Source: Paenibacillus silviterrae
GTDB taxonomy: Bacteria; Bacillota; Bacilli; Paenibacillales; NBRC-103111
DNA length: 64,000 nucleotides
Direction of reading: 5' to 3'
Assembly (NCBI RefSeq): GCF_030167925.1
Contig: NZ_JASKUT010000002.1
Span: 558,001 to 622,000 of the forward strand
The notes below the pieces were generated by a model that worked only from the letters and a program-made list of their open reading frames with translations, did not search any database and had not been told where the DNA came from. Below, one piece after another: positions 25,204-34,861 of the stretch (position 1 is the first letter of the stretch; the number at the start of each line of letters is the position of its first letter). A program made the translations under genes and the position numbers.

Positions 25204-26214
25204 ATGAACCAAGGAAATTGGCAGCCGGGCCATTATGTGTTTATTGGTGCGGACAGGATCACGGAGCAGTATATCCTGGATAATTTCAAAGGTGTACAGA
25301 AGGCGTATCAATGGAAGGATCTAGAGCCTGAGAAGGGGCGGTACGATTTCACTGAAGTGAAGAAAGATCTGGAGTTTCTCGGCAAGCATGGCAAGTTTCT
25401 TGTCATTCAGCTTCAATATAAGGGCTTCACCAAAGGACACTCCATCATTCCTGCCTATGTAAAGGGCGCGGAATACGGCGGAAGCCCATTGGTTTCGAAG
25501 GTAGGGGCTCTGAATTCTGTCGTTTGGAATAAAAATGTGAGAGAACGAATCGGCGAGCTCATCCGCGCGCTAGGTAAAGAGTTTGACGGCAACCCGTGCC
25601 TGGCGGCAATCAACCTCCCCGAGACTGCGACAAACTACAATTTTAACAACCCGCAGGAAGGGATTGAGGAATACACCCATGCTAAATATGTCGAGAGCTT
25701 GAAGTATCTCATGAAAAGCTTGCGCGAAGCGTTTCCGAATACAGTGGTCATTCAGTATACGAATTTTCCGGCTGTCGTTTTGCCGGAGCTGATCGAGTAT
25801 CAGGAGGAAATCGGAGTAGGTCTGGGAGGACCGGACGTATACCCGGGTAAGATAGGCGTAAGTGATGTAAACGATCCTGAAAGAGGCGTTTACCGGTTTT
25901 ATTCACAGTTATCCGGGAAAGTTCCGCTTGGCGCGGCTGTACAGTCGGAAAACTATGCGGACATCCTCAAAAAACAAAATGCCATACGCCGTGGGGAGCA
26001 AGTCACGATACTTCCCGGCGATGAAATTCCGTTCCCGGTACGGGATCATCTAAAGCTAGCGCAGGAAAAGCTTCACCTGAACTACATGTTCTGGGCAAGG
26101 CTGCCGGCCGACAGCTTCGAGAACGTCAAAAAGCTATTGGCGGAGCCGGATGTGGCGGGCGATCCGGCCGGCGGATTGGATGCCAGGCTGCCGGAAAAGA
26201 CGTTTCTGAAGTAA
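25204..26214 (+). CDS. Glycoside hydrolase-like TIM barrel protein
   Basis: A 336-residue protein with the sequence style of clan GH-A enzymes: YQWKDLEPEKGRYDF at about residues 35-50 is the conserved barrel entry seen in GH5/GH42-type proteins, and AINLPETA (Glu near residue 140) is at the position of the acid/base. The nucleophile candidate is in AAVQSENY (near residue 245). It has no signal peptide, so it would act on imported oligosaccharide. ATG 25204 follows AAGGAGGAG. The family was not pinned down; it could also be a catalytically changed relative. Confidence 0.65.
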   Translation: MNQGNWQPGHYVFIGADRITEQYILDNFKGVQKAYQWKDLEPEKGRYDFTEVKKDLEFLGKHGKFLVIQLQYKGFTKGHSIIPAYVKGAEYGGSPLVSKVGALNSVVWNKNVRERIGELIRALGKEFDGNPCLAAINLPETATNYNFNNPQEGIEEYTHAKYVESLKYLMKSLREAFPNTVVIQYTNFPAVVLPELIEYQEEIGVGLGGPDVYPGKIGVSDVNDPERGVYRFYSQLSGKVPLGAAVQSENYADILKKQNAIRRGEQVTILPGDEIPFPVRDHLKLAQEKLHLNYMFWARLPADSFENVKKLLAEPDVAGDPAGGLDARLPEKTFLK

Positions 26215-26317
26215 CAGGCTGCAGTGACGATCGATGTTAAACGAGACCTCGGATAGACAGCAACCATCGGCCGGGTTTCGTAAAACATACATCAACATAA
26301 TTATTAGGGGGATTTCT

Positions 26318-27643
26318 ATGAAAAGCACAGCGATGAAGGCAATGGCATCAGTCCTGGTGTTGACCACCGTTTTAACCGCATGCAGCAAAGAAGAACCTGC
26401 AGCCCAGAAGAACGATGCGCCGCAGGAGCCGGTTACCATCCGCATGATGCGCTACCAAGGCGGGTATGACAAAAGTGAATTTGAGAAATATGTCAGCGAG
26501 CCCATGAAGAAAAAATACCCGCACATTACGTTTGAATACGATGTAATGCCGCAAAACACAACGCTTCAGGATCTAATCGTTTCCGATAGGGCGCCGGACA
26601 TCTTTTTGACTGGAGTAAGGGGTCTCAGTGACTTGCTCGCCGTCGATTTCCCGTTGGATGTCCGGGATATGTCGAAGAAACACAATTTGGATTGGAATGT
26701 CTATGAGTCTACTGCACAGAGCATGGTTAAGGCGTACGGCTCCAACGGTGAAATGTATGCAGTTCCTATGTGGCTAAACTATTATGTAACGTTCTACAAC
26801 AAAGACATTTTCGACCGTTTCGGCATTGCGTATCCGAAGGACAATATGACCTGGGAGGAAATGTACGATCTGGCCAAAACGTTGACCCGTCTCGACGGGG
26901 GCATCCAGTATAAGGGACTGCAGCCGGGCCAAGTCAGCCTGATGGGCAGCGGACTGGCACTCCCTTACTTCGAGCCGAATTCCGATAAGGTCAATTTGGT
27001 GACGGACAGCTGGGCTAGGGTATTTAAGCTTGCGAAAGACTTCTATACGATCCCGGGCAACGAGCCGGTGCCTAACCTCGGCAGCATCTTCCCTAACTTT
27101 ATTACCGATAAAAATATAGCAATGCTACCTTCCTACGGAAGCAGTATGACGAGATTGGCCGATCCGCAGTTTAACGCAGGAGTAAATTGGGATATCGTCT
27201 CTTATCCGAGTTATAGCGAGAAGAAAGGGTTCAGCGCCGAAACCGACGGCAACGTCCTTGTCATTAACAAAACGAGCAAGGTGCTGGATCAAGCGTTTAA
27301 GGCTGCGCAGGCAATGTCAACCGATCCGGAGATGCAGCTGGACCTTGCCAAAAGGGCGGCGACGCTGCCGGTCTTAAAGCTTGAGCAAACTCAACAGGTG
27401 TTCGGGCAAGCGTTCCCGATGATGAAGGAGAAAAACCTGAAAGCGATTTTCGCCGTGAAGATGCTGGATACCCATCCTTATAATCAATACGACAGCCTCG
27501 CAAGAGGACCGATTATGAACCGGAATTTCCAGACGTACCTCAGCAAAAATGAGGACCAGAATACGGTGCTGCGCCGGATTCAGGAGGAAGTGACCAAAGC
27601 GGTCGAAGCCGCCAAGCTGGATAAGCAGAACAAGAAGCAATAA
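26318..27643 (+). CDS. Sugar-type ABC transporter substrate-binding lipoprotein
   Basis: A 441-residue lipoprotein. The signal is at 1-22, with lipobox LTAC. The mature protein is a family-1 extracellular solute-binding fold (FEYDVMPQNTTLQDLIVSDRAPDIF, then YYVTFYNKDIFDRFG). The segment YPKDNMTWEEMYDLAKTLTR is nearly repeated in the second binding protein at 33385, so the two are paralogues. No permease or ATPase gene is next to either one. It probably captures the oligosaccharide processed by the neighbouring GH2 enzyme and sulfatase. ATG 26318 follows AGGGGGAT; a longer frame upstream lacks a signal peptide. Confidence 0.88.
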   Translation: MKSTAMKAMASVLVLTTVLTACSKEEPAAQKNDAPQEPVTIRMMRYQGGYDKSEFEKYVSEPMKKKYPHITFEYDVMPQNTTLQDLIVSDRAPDIFLTGVRGLSDLLAVDFPLDVRDMSKKHNLDWNVYESTAQSMVKAYGSNGEMYAVPMWLNYYVTFYNKDIFDRFGIAYPKDNMTWEEMYDLAKTLTRLDGGIQYKGLQPGQVSLMGSGLALPYFEPNSDKVNLVTDSWARVFKLAKDFYTIPGNEPVPNLGSIFPNFITDKNIAMLPSYGSSMTRLADPQFNAGVNWDIVSYPSYSEKKGFSAETDGNVLVINKTSKVLDQAFKAAQAMSTDPEMQLDLAKRAATLPVLKLEQTQQVFGQAFPMMKEKNLKAIFAVKMLDTHPYNQYDSLARGPIMNRNFQTYLSKNEDQNTVLRRIQEEVTKAVEAAKLDKQNKKQ

Positions 27644-27664
27644 TGTATCGTTAGGAGGTTTACC

Positions 27665-30598
27665 ATGCACACCCCATCTATTCGTACCGGGTCTCGCCGT
27701 CGCTTATCGTTCGATGAAGGTTGGTCTTTCCGTCTTACGGATATCCCCGAAGCCTCGGCCCCTCAGTTTGACGATTCAAGCTGGAGAATGCTGGATCTAC
27801 CGCACGACTGGAGCATCGAATGCGACTATCATCCGGACAATCCGACCGGTAAATTCGGCGCTTATTTGCCGGGGGGCATCGGCTGGTACCGCAAAACGTT
27901 CCTGCTGACTCCGGAGCTTCAGGGCAAAAGGCTGTACCTCGAATTCGAAGGCGTGTACATGAATAGCGACGTCTATATAAACGGCCATCATTTGGGCCGC
28001 CGCCCGTATGGATATTTGGGCTTCGAGTACGATCTGACGCCATACCTTGTGCCGGACCGCAACGTCATCTCGGTTCGTGTCGATAACTCGCTCAGCCCGA
28101 GCTCACGCTGGTATACCGGAGCGGGAATTTATCGTCATACCTGGCTCACCGTAACCGAAGATGTGCACGTCGCTCATTGGGGCACCTATATCACAACGCC
28201 GCAAATCGACGAACGATATGCGGCCGTATCGGTCCGAACGGAAATTGTCAACCGTTCGGACCGGGCCCGCACCTTAACACTGGTGTCGCGGTTTCTGAAC
28301 CCGGAGGGCCTAGGTGTGGCTGAAGCCAGCTCGGAATTTACCGTCGAAGCGGGTGCCGTCCTGCCGGTACAACAGTCCGCGACGGTAACCGACCCGGCTT
28401 TGTGGTCGCCGGAACATCCCGATTTGTACTACCTGCAAAGCGAAATTCGGGAGAACGATCATCGCATCGACGATTATATCACCACCTTCGGCATACGTTA
28501 TTTTGAGTTTTCTGCGGAAGCCGGCTTCAAGCTAAACGGAGTATCGATGCTGCTTCAAGGAGTCTGCTTGCACGACGACGGCGGGCCGGTCGGGGCGGCC
28601 GTGCCGGAGAAGCTGTGGGAGAAGCGGCTCCGCATGCTGAAGGAGATGGGCTGCAACGCCGTAAGAACGTCCCACAACCCGTTTGAGCCGGCCTTTTACG
28701 ACCTGTGTGACGCTATCGGACTGATGGTCATCGATGAGGCGTTTGACGGCTGGAATACTCCCAAAATTCCGTATGACTACTCGTTATACTTTGATGAGTG
28801 GTGGGAAAAGGATCTTGGCGATATGATTCGACGGGACCGCAACCATCCGTCTATTATGATGTGGAGCATCGGGAACGAAATCAGGGAGCAGAAGGTAGAG
28901 ACTACGGTCATGCTTCAGGATTTCGTACACCGGCTTGAACCGACTCGTCCGGTCACCTGCGGCATAAACTTCGTAGGGGAAGCAATGGATGAAAATCGCG
29001 GCGTTCTGGATATTGCCGGATATAACGATGGAGGCGGCGCCTGCTTTGTATATGAGTCGGATCATCTCAACTACCCGAACCGGGTCATGCTTGCTACAGA
29101 AGCGCCGCATACGCTGCATACACGCGGGTTTTATCGTACCCAAACGTGGTGGAGGGACAAAGACCAACCCAGGATCGAGATCCCGAACTTGACAGAAGAG
29201 GAAATATTCACTAATGCGTCAATACACTACAGCTCATCGTATGACAACTGCGGTGTTCGAGCTTCCGCACGCCATTCTTGGGATTTTGTGAAAAAATATC
29301 CGTATCTGGTGGGCGAGTTCCGCTGGACCGGCTTCGATTATTTGGGGGAGACGCGGCAGTATCCGGCGCGGAGCAACAGCGCGGGGGTTATCGACCTGGC
29401 TAACTTTCCGAAGGATCATTACTACTTCTACCAGAGCCAGTTTACGACGAAGCCGATGGTTCATCTGCTTCCGCATTGGACCCATCCGGGACTGGAAGGT
29501 AAGGTGATTCCGGTATGGGTCTATACGAACTGCGAAGAAGCCGAGCTGATCGTTAACGGTTGTTCCCTCGGAAGGAAACCGATGGGCGATGATATGTACA
29601 TTTCGTGGGATGTCGGCTACGTGCCGGGTTCGATCGAAGCGGTCGCTTATCGTGACGGGCATGCTGCTGCGCGAAAGCGGTTCGAGACCGCGGACCGTCC
29701 GGCTGCAATCAAGCTGAGTACGGACACGACCGATCTGAATACGGATGGGCGGGATTTGGCACAGGTATCGTTTGAAATTGTGGATAGCAAGGGACGATTT
29801 GTCCCTTACGGTGACAATACCGTACATTTGGCGTCGACCGGACCGGTCGAGTTCCTAGGCTCCGAGAACGGAGACATCATCGATGTGACACCTGCGAAAT
29901 CACCCTCGCGTGCAGCCTTTTTCGGTCTTGGAATGGGGCTCTATCGCTCTACCCTGGAGAGCGGGGATATTGAAGTTACGGCAGCGGCCATTGTCGGCGA
30001 ACGGATTTTCCTGAACGAGACGACGGTGTCCATATCGGTGGACAGCATTGCGCTTCGGGGCGCGCTTTCCGCTAAATCCTATGACATCTACTACACTACG
30101 GACGGCACCAAGCCGACCACGGCATCTGCTGTATATGAAGGGTCTCTTCGTATTGATGAATCCTGCACGGTTCGTGCCGTCGTGGTCGATCGAGATAGGG
30201 TTGTGTTTGAATTGGAGACGACATTTGTCAAAGGGGAGCAGGCTGCCGCCGTAGATACGTCTCACGGCAATCGGCGCGACTACATCCCGCTGTTTCGTGA
30301 CCGTCCGCAATCGCCTAAGGTATGCGGCGTATGGCTAGGTAACGGGACGCGCGTCCTATTGATGAATAATGGCGACGTATTCCTTTTTCAGGGATCTCCG
30401 AAAGCAGAGCTTGCCGGAACATGGTGGTACGAACTCAGCGAGGGATCGGAGGATGCAGGGCGAGGAGAAATTCGCTGGGCGGACGGCATGGTTCAACCGC
30501 TCGCTTTGGAATCCGGGGAAGGCCGGCGATTGCTGATGCTGTCTCAGGACAACGAACCGATTCACTTGGCGAGATGGAAAGGAGATATTACTCGCTAA
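27665..30598 (+). CDS. Glycoside hydrolase family 2 (beta-galactosidase/glucuronidase-like)
   Basis: A 977-residue GH2 enzyme. The sugar-binding jelly roll is at about 15-190 (PHDWSIE, GIGWYRKTF, YINGHHLGRRPYGY), an immunoglobulin-like domain at about 195-285, and the TIM barrel from about 290 with acid/base E405 in WSIGNEI and nucleophile E551 in VGEFRWTGFDYLGE. The C-terminal part has further beta domains, including a chitobiase-C/Fn3-associated module near 790-850 (YYTTDGTKPTTASAVYEG). No signal peptide is seen. It starts 21 bases after the binding-protein gene, with AGGAGGT. It should release a terminal sugar from an imported glycan, but the specificity is not shown. Confidence 0.92.
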   Translation: MHTPSIRTGSRRRLSFDEGWSFRLTDIPEASAPQFDDSSWRMLDLPHDWSIECDYHPDNPTGKFGAYLPGGIGWYRKTFLLTPELQGKRLYLEFEGVYMNSDVYINGHHLGRRPYGYLGFEYDLTPYLVPDRNVISVRVDNSLSPSSRWYTGAGIYRHTWLTVTEDVHVAHWGTYITTPQIDERYAAVSVRTEIVNRSDRARTLTLVSRFLNPEGLGVAEASSEFTVEAGAVLPVQQSATVTDPALWSPEHPDLYYLQSEIRENDHRIDDYITTFGIRYFEFSAEAGFKLNGVSMLLQGVCLHDDGGPVGAAVPEKLWEKRLRMLKEMGCNAVRTSHNPFEPAFYDLCDAIGLMVIDEAFDGWNTPKIPYDYSLYFDEWWEKDLGDMIRRDRNHPSIMMWSIGNEIREQKVETTVMLQDFVHRLEPTRPVTCGINFVGEAMDENRGVLDIAGYNDGGGACFVYESDHLNYPNRVMLATEAPHTLHTRGFYRTQTWWRDKDQPRIEIPNLTEEEIFTNASIHYSSSYDNCGVRASARHSWDFVKKYPYLVGEFRWTGFDYLGETRQYPARSNSAGVIDLANFPKDHYYFYQSQFTTKPMVHLLPHWTHPGLEGKVIPVWVYTNCEEAELIVNGCSLGRKPMGDDMYISWDVGYVPGSIEAVAYRDGHAAARKRFETADRPAAIKLSTDTTDLNTDGRDLAQVSFEIVDSKGRFVPYGDNTVHLASTGPVEFLGSENGDIIDVTPAKSPSRAAFFGLGMGLYRSTLESGDIEVTAAAIVGERIFLNETTVSISVDSIALRGALSAKSYDIYYTTDGTKPTTASAVYEGSLRIDESCTVRAVVVDRDRVVFELETTFVKGEQAAAVDTSHGNRRDYIPLFRDRPQSPKVCGVWLGNGTRVLLMNNGDVFLFQGSPKAELAGTWWYELSEGSEDAGRGEIRWADGMVQPLALESGEGRRLLMLSQDNEPIHLARWKGDITR

Positions 30599-30711
30599 TG
30601 CGGTCGCTGCCATCCGAAATCCGGATGATAGCCCTAAGTGGCAGTAAATATTAGGAAGCCGAGTTAACGGGGAACGGAAAATTTCGGATACTTTTGCTGG
30701 AGGCTGCATAA

Positions 30712-32325
30712 TTGAACAATCATACGCAAGATCGGCCGAATATATTATGGATTTCATTGGAGGACACAAGCCCGCGACTCGGATGTTACGGGGATCCATT
30801 AGCAAGGACGCCCAATATCGATAGACTTGCTGCCGAAGGGATGAGATTTCCTTTAGCCTTTGCAACTGCCGGAGTATGCGCTCCCAGCCGTTCGGCTATC
30901 ATCACGGGAATGTACCAGACCTCTATCGGCACCCATCATATGAGAACGACCCATACGGAGACTTGCGCTCCCGAGCTGCCGACGCCTTATCATGCGGTAG
31001 TTCCACATTACGTCAAGACGTTTACTGAATATTTGCGGGCAGCGGGGTACTATTGCACCAATAACAAAAAAACCGATTACCAATTTGAAGCGCCGGTAAC
31101 GGCGTGGGATGAGCTTGGCGATGATGCTCATTGGCGTAATCGGGAGGAAGGGCAGCCGTTTTTCTCCGTGTTTAACCCGATCTTGACCCATGAAAGCGCC
31201 ATGTGGCCGGAGAAGGAAAGACATGCGCTGGAAACCGATCCCGAGGAAGTGACGCTGCCGCCGTACCTTCCGAATACGAGGAAATCCCGTGAGGCGCTTG
31301 CTCGACATTACGACAATATCGCAGATTCGGATCAGATTGTTGGCAGGCTTCTGAGGCAGCTGGAGGAAGACGGATTAGCCGATAATACGATCGTCTTCTT
31401 ATGGAGCGATCATGGCGAAGGACTTCCCCGAGCGAAGCGTTGGCCGTACGATGCGGGAATCCGCATTCCGCTTATTGTACGCTGGCCCGGACGGATCCGC
31501 CCGCAAACCGTCTCGGATCAATTGGTAAGCCTAATCGACTTGGGGCCGACAGTGCTATCGTTGGCTGGCCTGGAGGTGCCTTGCCATATGCAGGGTCAAC
31601 CGTTTCTGGGCGATTATGCTAGGCAAAGAGACTACATTTATGCAACGCGGGACCGGTATGATCAAGCCTATGATATGATTCGCGCCGTTCGAAATACAAG
31701 ATACAAGTATATCCGGCATTATGATCCCAATCTGCCCTACTTGATATGGATCTCTTATAATAATCAGCATCCGATCCAGCAGGAGATGTGGCGCCTTCAT
31801 TTGGAAGGTAAGCTGGAAGGCGTACAAAACATCATGTTTGGGAAGCGACCTGTGGAGGAACTGTATGACACGGTGAGCGACCCGTTCGAGCTGAACAACC
31901 TGGCGACCGATCCCGGCCATAGGGATCAGCTGCTCGAGCTGCGGCACGCTTTGGACGAATGGCGCAAGCAATATGACGAATATGGGGATATGTCTGAGGA
32001 GCAAATGGTCGAACGCTTCTGGCCAGGCGGCTTCCAGCCTCATACTGCAGCACCTATATTCGTGCCGATAACTGCCGAAAGCCCGGGAATTGAAGCGACA
32101 ACGGAAGGAGGCACTTTCCGTGGACCGCTCATGATTCAGCTCTATTGCTCAACACAAGGCGCTTCCATTGCCTATACGACCGAGAGCGGCGAGAATGCCC
32201 GGTGGAAGCTTTACACCGGGCCCATTCGTTGTAACGCCGGATCGACGACGGTCAGGGTGAAGGCTTGTCGTATCGGCTACAAGCCCAGCGAGGAAAGAGC
32301 GGCGACGTTTACGGTTACGGAGTAA
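30712..32325 (+). CDS. Sulfatase with C-terminal Fn3-associated module
   Basis: A 537-residue type I sulfatase. CAPSR with Cys56 is the formylglycine motif, LEDTS at 16-20 gives metal ligands, and WSDHGE near residue 230 is another family block. From about residue 455 an extra beta module (FRGPLMIQLYCSTQGASIAYTT) resembles the module at the end of the GH2 enzyme. The start is TTG 30712, eight bases after GGAGG; there is no ATG in a useful position. It is the last gene of the ROK-controlled run, with a terminator after it. There is no signal peptide. Confidence 0.9.
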   Translation: MNNHTQDRPNILWISLEDTSPRLGCYGDPLARTPNIDRLAAEGMRFPLAFATAGVCAPSRSAIITGMYQTSIGTHHMRTTHTETCAPELPTPYHAVVPHYVKTFTEYLRAAGYYCTNNKKTDYQFEAPVTAWDELGDDAHWRNREEGQPFFSVFNPILTHESAMWPEKERHALETDPEEVTLPPYLPNTRKSREALARHYDNIADSDQIVGRLLRQLEEDGLADNTIVFLWSDHGEGLPRAKRWPYDAGIRIPLIVRWPGRIRPQTVSDQLVSLIDLGPTVLSLAGLEVPCHMQGQPFLGDYARQRDYIYATRDRYDQAYDMIRAVRNTRYKYIRHYDPNLPYLIWISYNNQHPIQQEMWRLHLEGKLEGVQNIMFGKRPVEELYDTVSDPFELNNLATDPGHRDQLLELRHALDEWRKQYDEYGDMSEEQMVERFWPGGFQPHTAAPIFVPITAESPGIEATTEGGTFRGPLMIQLYCSTQGASIAYTTESGENARWKLYTGPIRCNAGSTTVRVKACRIGYKPSEERAATFTVTE

Positions 32326-32370
32326 TTCCTTCTCTATGTGAGCCTTTCGAAGCGGAATATGAACCAAACG

Positions 32371-32415
32371 AAAACGGCCTGTCCTTGCCGAAGCATGACG
32401 GGCCGTTTTTCTTTC
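32371..32415 (+). terminator. Terminator of the ROK-controlled run
   Basis: AAAACGGCC (32371-32379) and GGCCGTTTT with flanking GTC/GAC pairs, followed by TTTTTCTTT. Confidence 0.8.
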
Positions 32416-32430
32416 GACATACTGTGCAGG

Positions 32431-33243
32431 TCAGGATCGATTATAGGGATCGTGCCCGCGGAATTGGCTTGGGGATACTCCGTAACGGGTTCGGAACGTC
32501 CGGCAAAAGTACGGATAGCTTTGAAAGCCGGCATATTCCGCTATATCCTCCAGCTTCATTCCGCCGATCATAATGCGCTGCGTTGCAATGGACAGACGCA
32601 CCTCCAGCACGTAGGACATAATCGTTTGTCCGAAGGATTGCTTGAACAGCTGGGATGCGGTAGAAACGCTAACGTTGTGATGTGCTGCAATGTGCGGTAA
32701 TGTCAGAGGCTTTGTCGCATGTCTTTCGATATACGTCTTGATTTGATAAGAAATATAAGTGCGGCTCCTTGGCGAAATGGCTTTACTGTCCTTCAGCAGA
32801 CGACCTAGAGACAGAAAGAATAATTTCAGTAATGCTTCCAGCATCTCGGAATTGTTCTCATGCACGTTCCTCTTCTCCATGATGAGCTTTCTCCATATAA
32901 AGAGAAGACCTTCGTCCAGCTCAATATTCGCTACATCGGGTAGGTTTGATTCTTCCCACCATTGCTTTATCCAGGGACCGTCGCAGATCAAATAGTAATC
33001 CGCGCTGTCAATCGGATGATCGAGTCCTCCGATGTCCAGCACATAGCCCTGATTCGGAATGGAAAATACCATATCGCCAGGCCCCAAATCGTATTCCTTC
33101 CCGCGAATGGAAACCCGGCATTTGCCTTTGATCTGAAGCCGAACCAGGTAGCAGTGGCGATTGAGCGAGCTTTTGTCATTAATGAAGGGCTTGGTATGCC
33201 GAGCGTAGTCAACGGCGATTACCGACAACGAATGACCTATCAT
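32431..33243 (-). CDS. AraC family transcriptional regulator
   Basis: A 270-residue regulator with an N-terminal cupin-type sensing domain (about 25-110, CRVSIRGKEYDLGPGDMVFSIPNQGY) and two C-terminal helix-turn-helix motifs (about 175-265, LTLPHIAAHHNVSVSTASQLFKQSFG and DIAEYAGFQSYPYFCRTFRTRYGVSP). ATG 33243 follows GAGGTGAT. The open frame extends upstream past the start of the divergent gene, but that extension cannot be coding. It is divergent from the second solute-binding lipoprotein gene, which it probably activates in response to a sugar. Confidence 0.88.
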   Translation of the reverse strand: MIGHSLSVIAVDYARHTKPFINDKSSLNRHCYLVRLQIKGKCRVSIRGKEYDLGPGDMVFSIPNQGYVLDIGGLDHPIDSADYYLICDGPWIKQWWEESNLPDVANIELDEGLLFIWRKLIMEKRNVHENNSEMLEALLKLFFLSLGRLLKDSKAISPRSRTYISYQIKTYIERHATKPLTLPHIAAHHNVSVSTASQLFKQSFGQTIMSYVLEVRLSIATQRIMIGGMKLEDIAEYAGFQSYPYFCRTFRTRYGVSPSQFRGHDPYNRS

Positions 33244-33323
33244 GTCCATCACCTCAATGGCCGAATTTTCCTTACCGAATGAAAAGCTGCGAAATAAGTC
33301 AAGTGCTCGGAATCCTGTGTATG

Positions 33324-33350
33324 TTGGGAACGGTTGAACGTACTTATAAT
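33324..33350 (+). promoter_or_regulatory. Candidate promoter of the second binding-protein gene
   Basis: TATAAT at 33345-33350 with TTGGGA at 33324-33329 (15-base spacer), 34 bases before the TTG start. The short spacer fits an activator-dependent promoter for the divergent AraC regulator. Confidence 0.35.
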
Positions 33351-33384
33351 CATTAGTATAACGATAGAATAGGGGGCAACACAA

Positions 33385-34686
33385 TTGAAAAAATGGATAA
33401 CTTCCGGAATATCCTCCATGCTGGCACTCTCTCTTGTAACCGCTTGCGGAAATGACGGGGCAGCGCCAGGCAGTCCGTCTGATCAAGGAAGCTCGGCTGT
33501 AAACATGGACAAACCGATGACAATTACCATTGCCGTGCCTCCCTTTGCCGATAATGAATATGAGACGATCCTAAGCAAGGCGGCGAAAATGAAATTTCCC
33601 CAGGTGACTTTGGAGAAGGTTGCGCTCGGCCCTGGCGGCGATTACGAGGTAACGGTGCTGGCCAAAGGAATGAAGCCGGATATCATGATTGTCGGACTTG
33701 GCAGCAGCTTTCTCATTCCGCTAAGGGAAACGGGAATTGCATTGGACCATTCCGAATTGGTTAAGGCGAATCAAGTCGATCTTGGACTCCTCGAGCCGGT
33801 TCGGATGGATCTGGCGCAGCATGTGGACGGAACTCCGGATATAACGGCGATCCCTTATGCTCTGGATACGGCGGCCTTGTACTACAATAAGGATATTTTC
33901 GACCGCTTCGGCGTTCCTTATCCGAAGGATAATATGACATGGGATCAAGTCTATGAGCTTGCGAGAGTCTTGACGAGAACGGAGGACGGCGTTCAATACC
34001 GCGGATTGGAGCCGGATATGATAGACCGGGTATCGGGACAAACGGGCCTTACCATCGTGGATCCCAAAACGAATAAAGCTTCCGTAAACACGGAGGGCTG
34101 GAGCCGGCTCTTTACGATGATGAAGCAAATTTACGATATTCCAGGCAATAACCAGTTGAAGTGGGCGGCAGCGGCACGTGAGTCATTTTCCAAAACGAAA
34201 GACTTGGCGATGCACGCCGGGCTCGGTCCGGACGGGTACGACTCTGCTCCCGGATTGAATTGGGATTTGGTTACTTATCCCGTAACGAAGGAGGCGCCTA
34301 CGACAAGTTTGGCACTCGGTGGACGCGCATTCTCGGTGACATCCTTAAGCGCGCAGAAGGAAGAGGCATTCCAATTGGTCAAATTATGGGTGTCCGAAGA
34401 CGTTCAAAAGCAGCTGTCGGCTATTGGCAGAGCGCCTGCATTAAACTCTCCCGAAGCTAGAAAGCAATTCGGTACGGGTCTCCCCGGGTTTAAAGGCAAA
34501 CACTTGGAAGCGCTGTTCATGCTGCAGGCCGCCAAATCGCCGAGCGTTTCCAAGTATGAGGCGGAAGGGGCCAAACAGCTTCGCAGCGCTTTTCAGAACA
34601 TGATCAAGCAAAACTTGGATGTCAATACGGCCCTTCGCCAAGCGGAGGAACAAATCAATAAAGCCGTTGAACAGTTGGCGAAATAA
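33385..34686 (+). CDS. Sugar-type ABC transporter substrate-binding lipoprotein
   Basis: A 433-residue lipoprotein: signal at 1-22 with lipobox VTAC, then a family-1 solute-binding fold (ALYYNKDIFDRFG at about 165-177). It shares the segment YPKDNMTW with the binding protein at 26318, so both come from one ancestor and probably bind related ligands. Neither has membrane or ATPase genes nearby. The start is TTG 33385, seven bases after AGGGGGC; an in-frame ATG at a usable position is absent. It opens the second same-strand run (to 40485), divergent from an AraC regulator. Confidence 0.88.
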   Translation: MKKWITSGISSMLALSLVTACGNDGAAPGSPSDQGSSAVNMDKPMTITIAVPPFADNEYETILSKAAKMKFPQVTLEKVALGPGGDYEVTVLAKGMKPDIMIVGLGSSFLIPLRETGIALDHSELVKANQVDLGLLEPVRMDLAQHVDGTPDITAIPYALDTAALYYNKDIFDRFGVPYPKDNMTWDQVYELARVLTRTEDGVQYRGLEPDMIDRVSGQTGLTIVDPKTNKASVNTEGWSRLFTMMKQIYDIPGNNQLKWAAAARESFSKTKDLAMHAGLGPDGYDSAPGLNWDLVTYPVTKEAPTTSLALGGRAFSVTSLSAQKEEAFQLVKLWVSEDVQKQLSAIGRAPALNSPEARKQFGTGLPGFKGKHLEALFMLQAAKSPSVSKYEAEGAKQLRSAFQNMIKQNLDVNTALRQAEEQINKAVEQLAK

Positions 34687-34801
34687 CCGAGATGCAATGA
34701 AGGGCGGCCGTTTGCGGGTGAAACCGCGCAAGCCGTACAGACAGAATGCTTCAGAGAGACGAGGCGTATATCGGCGTATCGTTTCTTTGGAGATGAGGGC
34801 A

Positions 34802-34823
34802 TTCAAATCATTTGAATTACATT
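34802..34823 (+). promoter_or_regulatory. Third copy of the TTCAA-N5-TTGAA operator
   Basis: TTCAA-ATCAT-TTGAA (34802-34816) is part of a 17-base perfect palindrome (34801-34817). A -10-like TACATT (34818-34823) stands in the same position as TATAAT at the two clear copies. The start codon is 46 bases downstream. No good -35 hexamer is seen, so promoter activity is uncertain. Confidence 0.45.
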
Positions 34824-34861
34824 TAAAAATATTGAATATCATGTGATGAGGAGACGGTTCC

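Noticed and set aside
33244..33486. N-terminal extension of the AraC open frame
   Set aside because: It would overlap the divergent binding-protein gene and its promoter; GAGGTGAT before ATG 33243 gives a normal-sized AraC protein.
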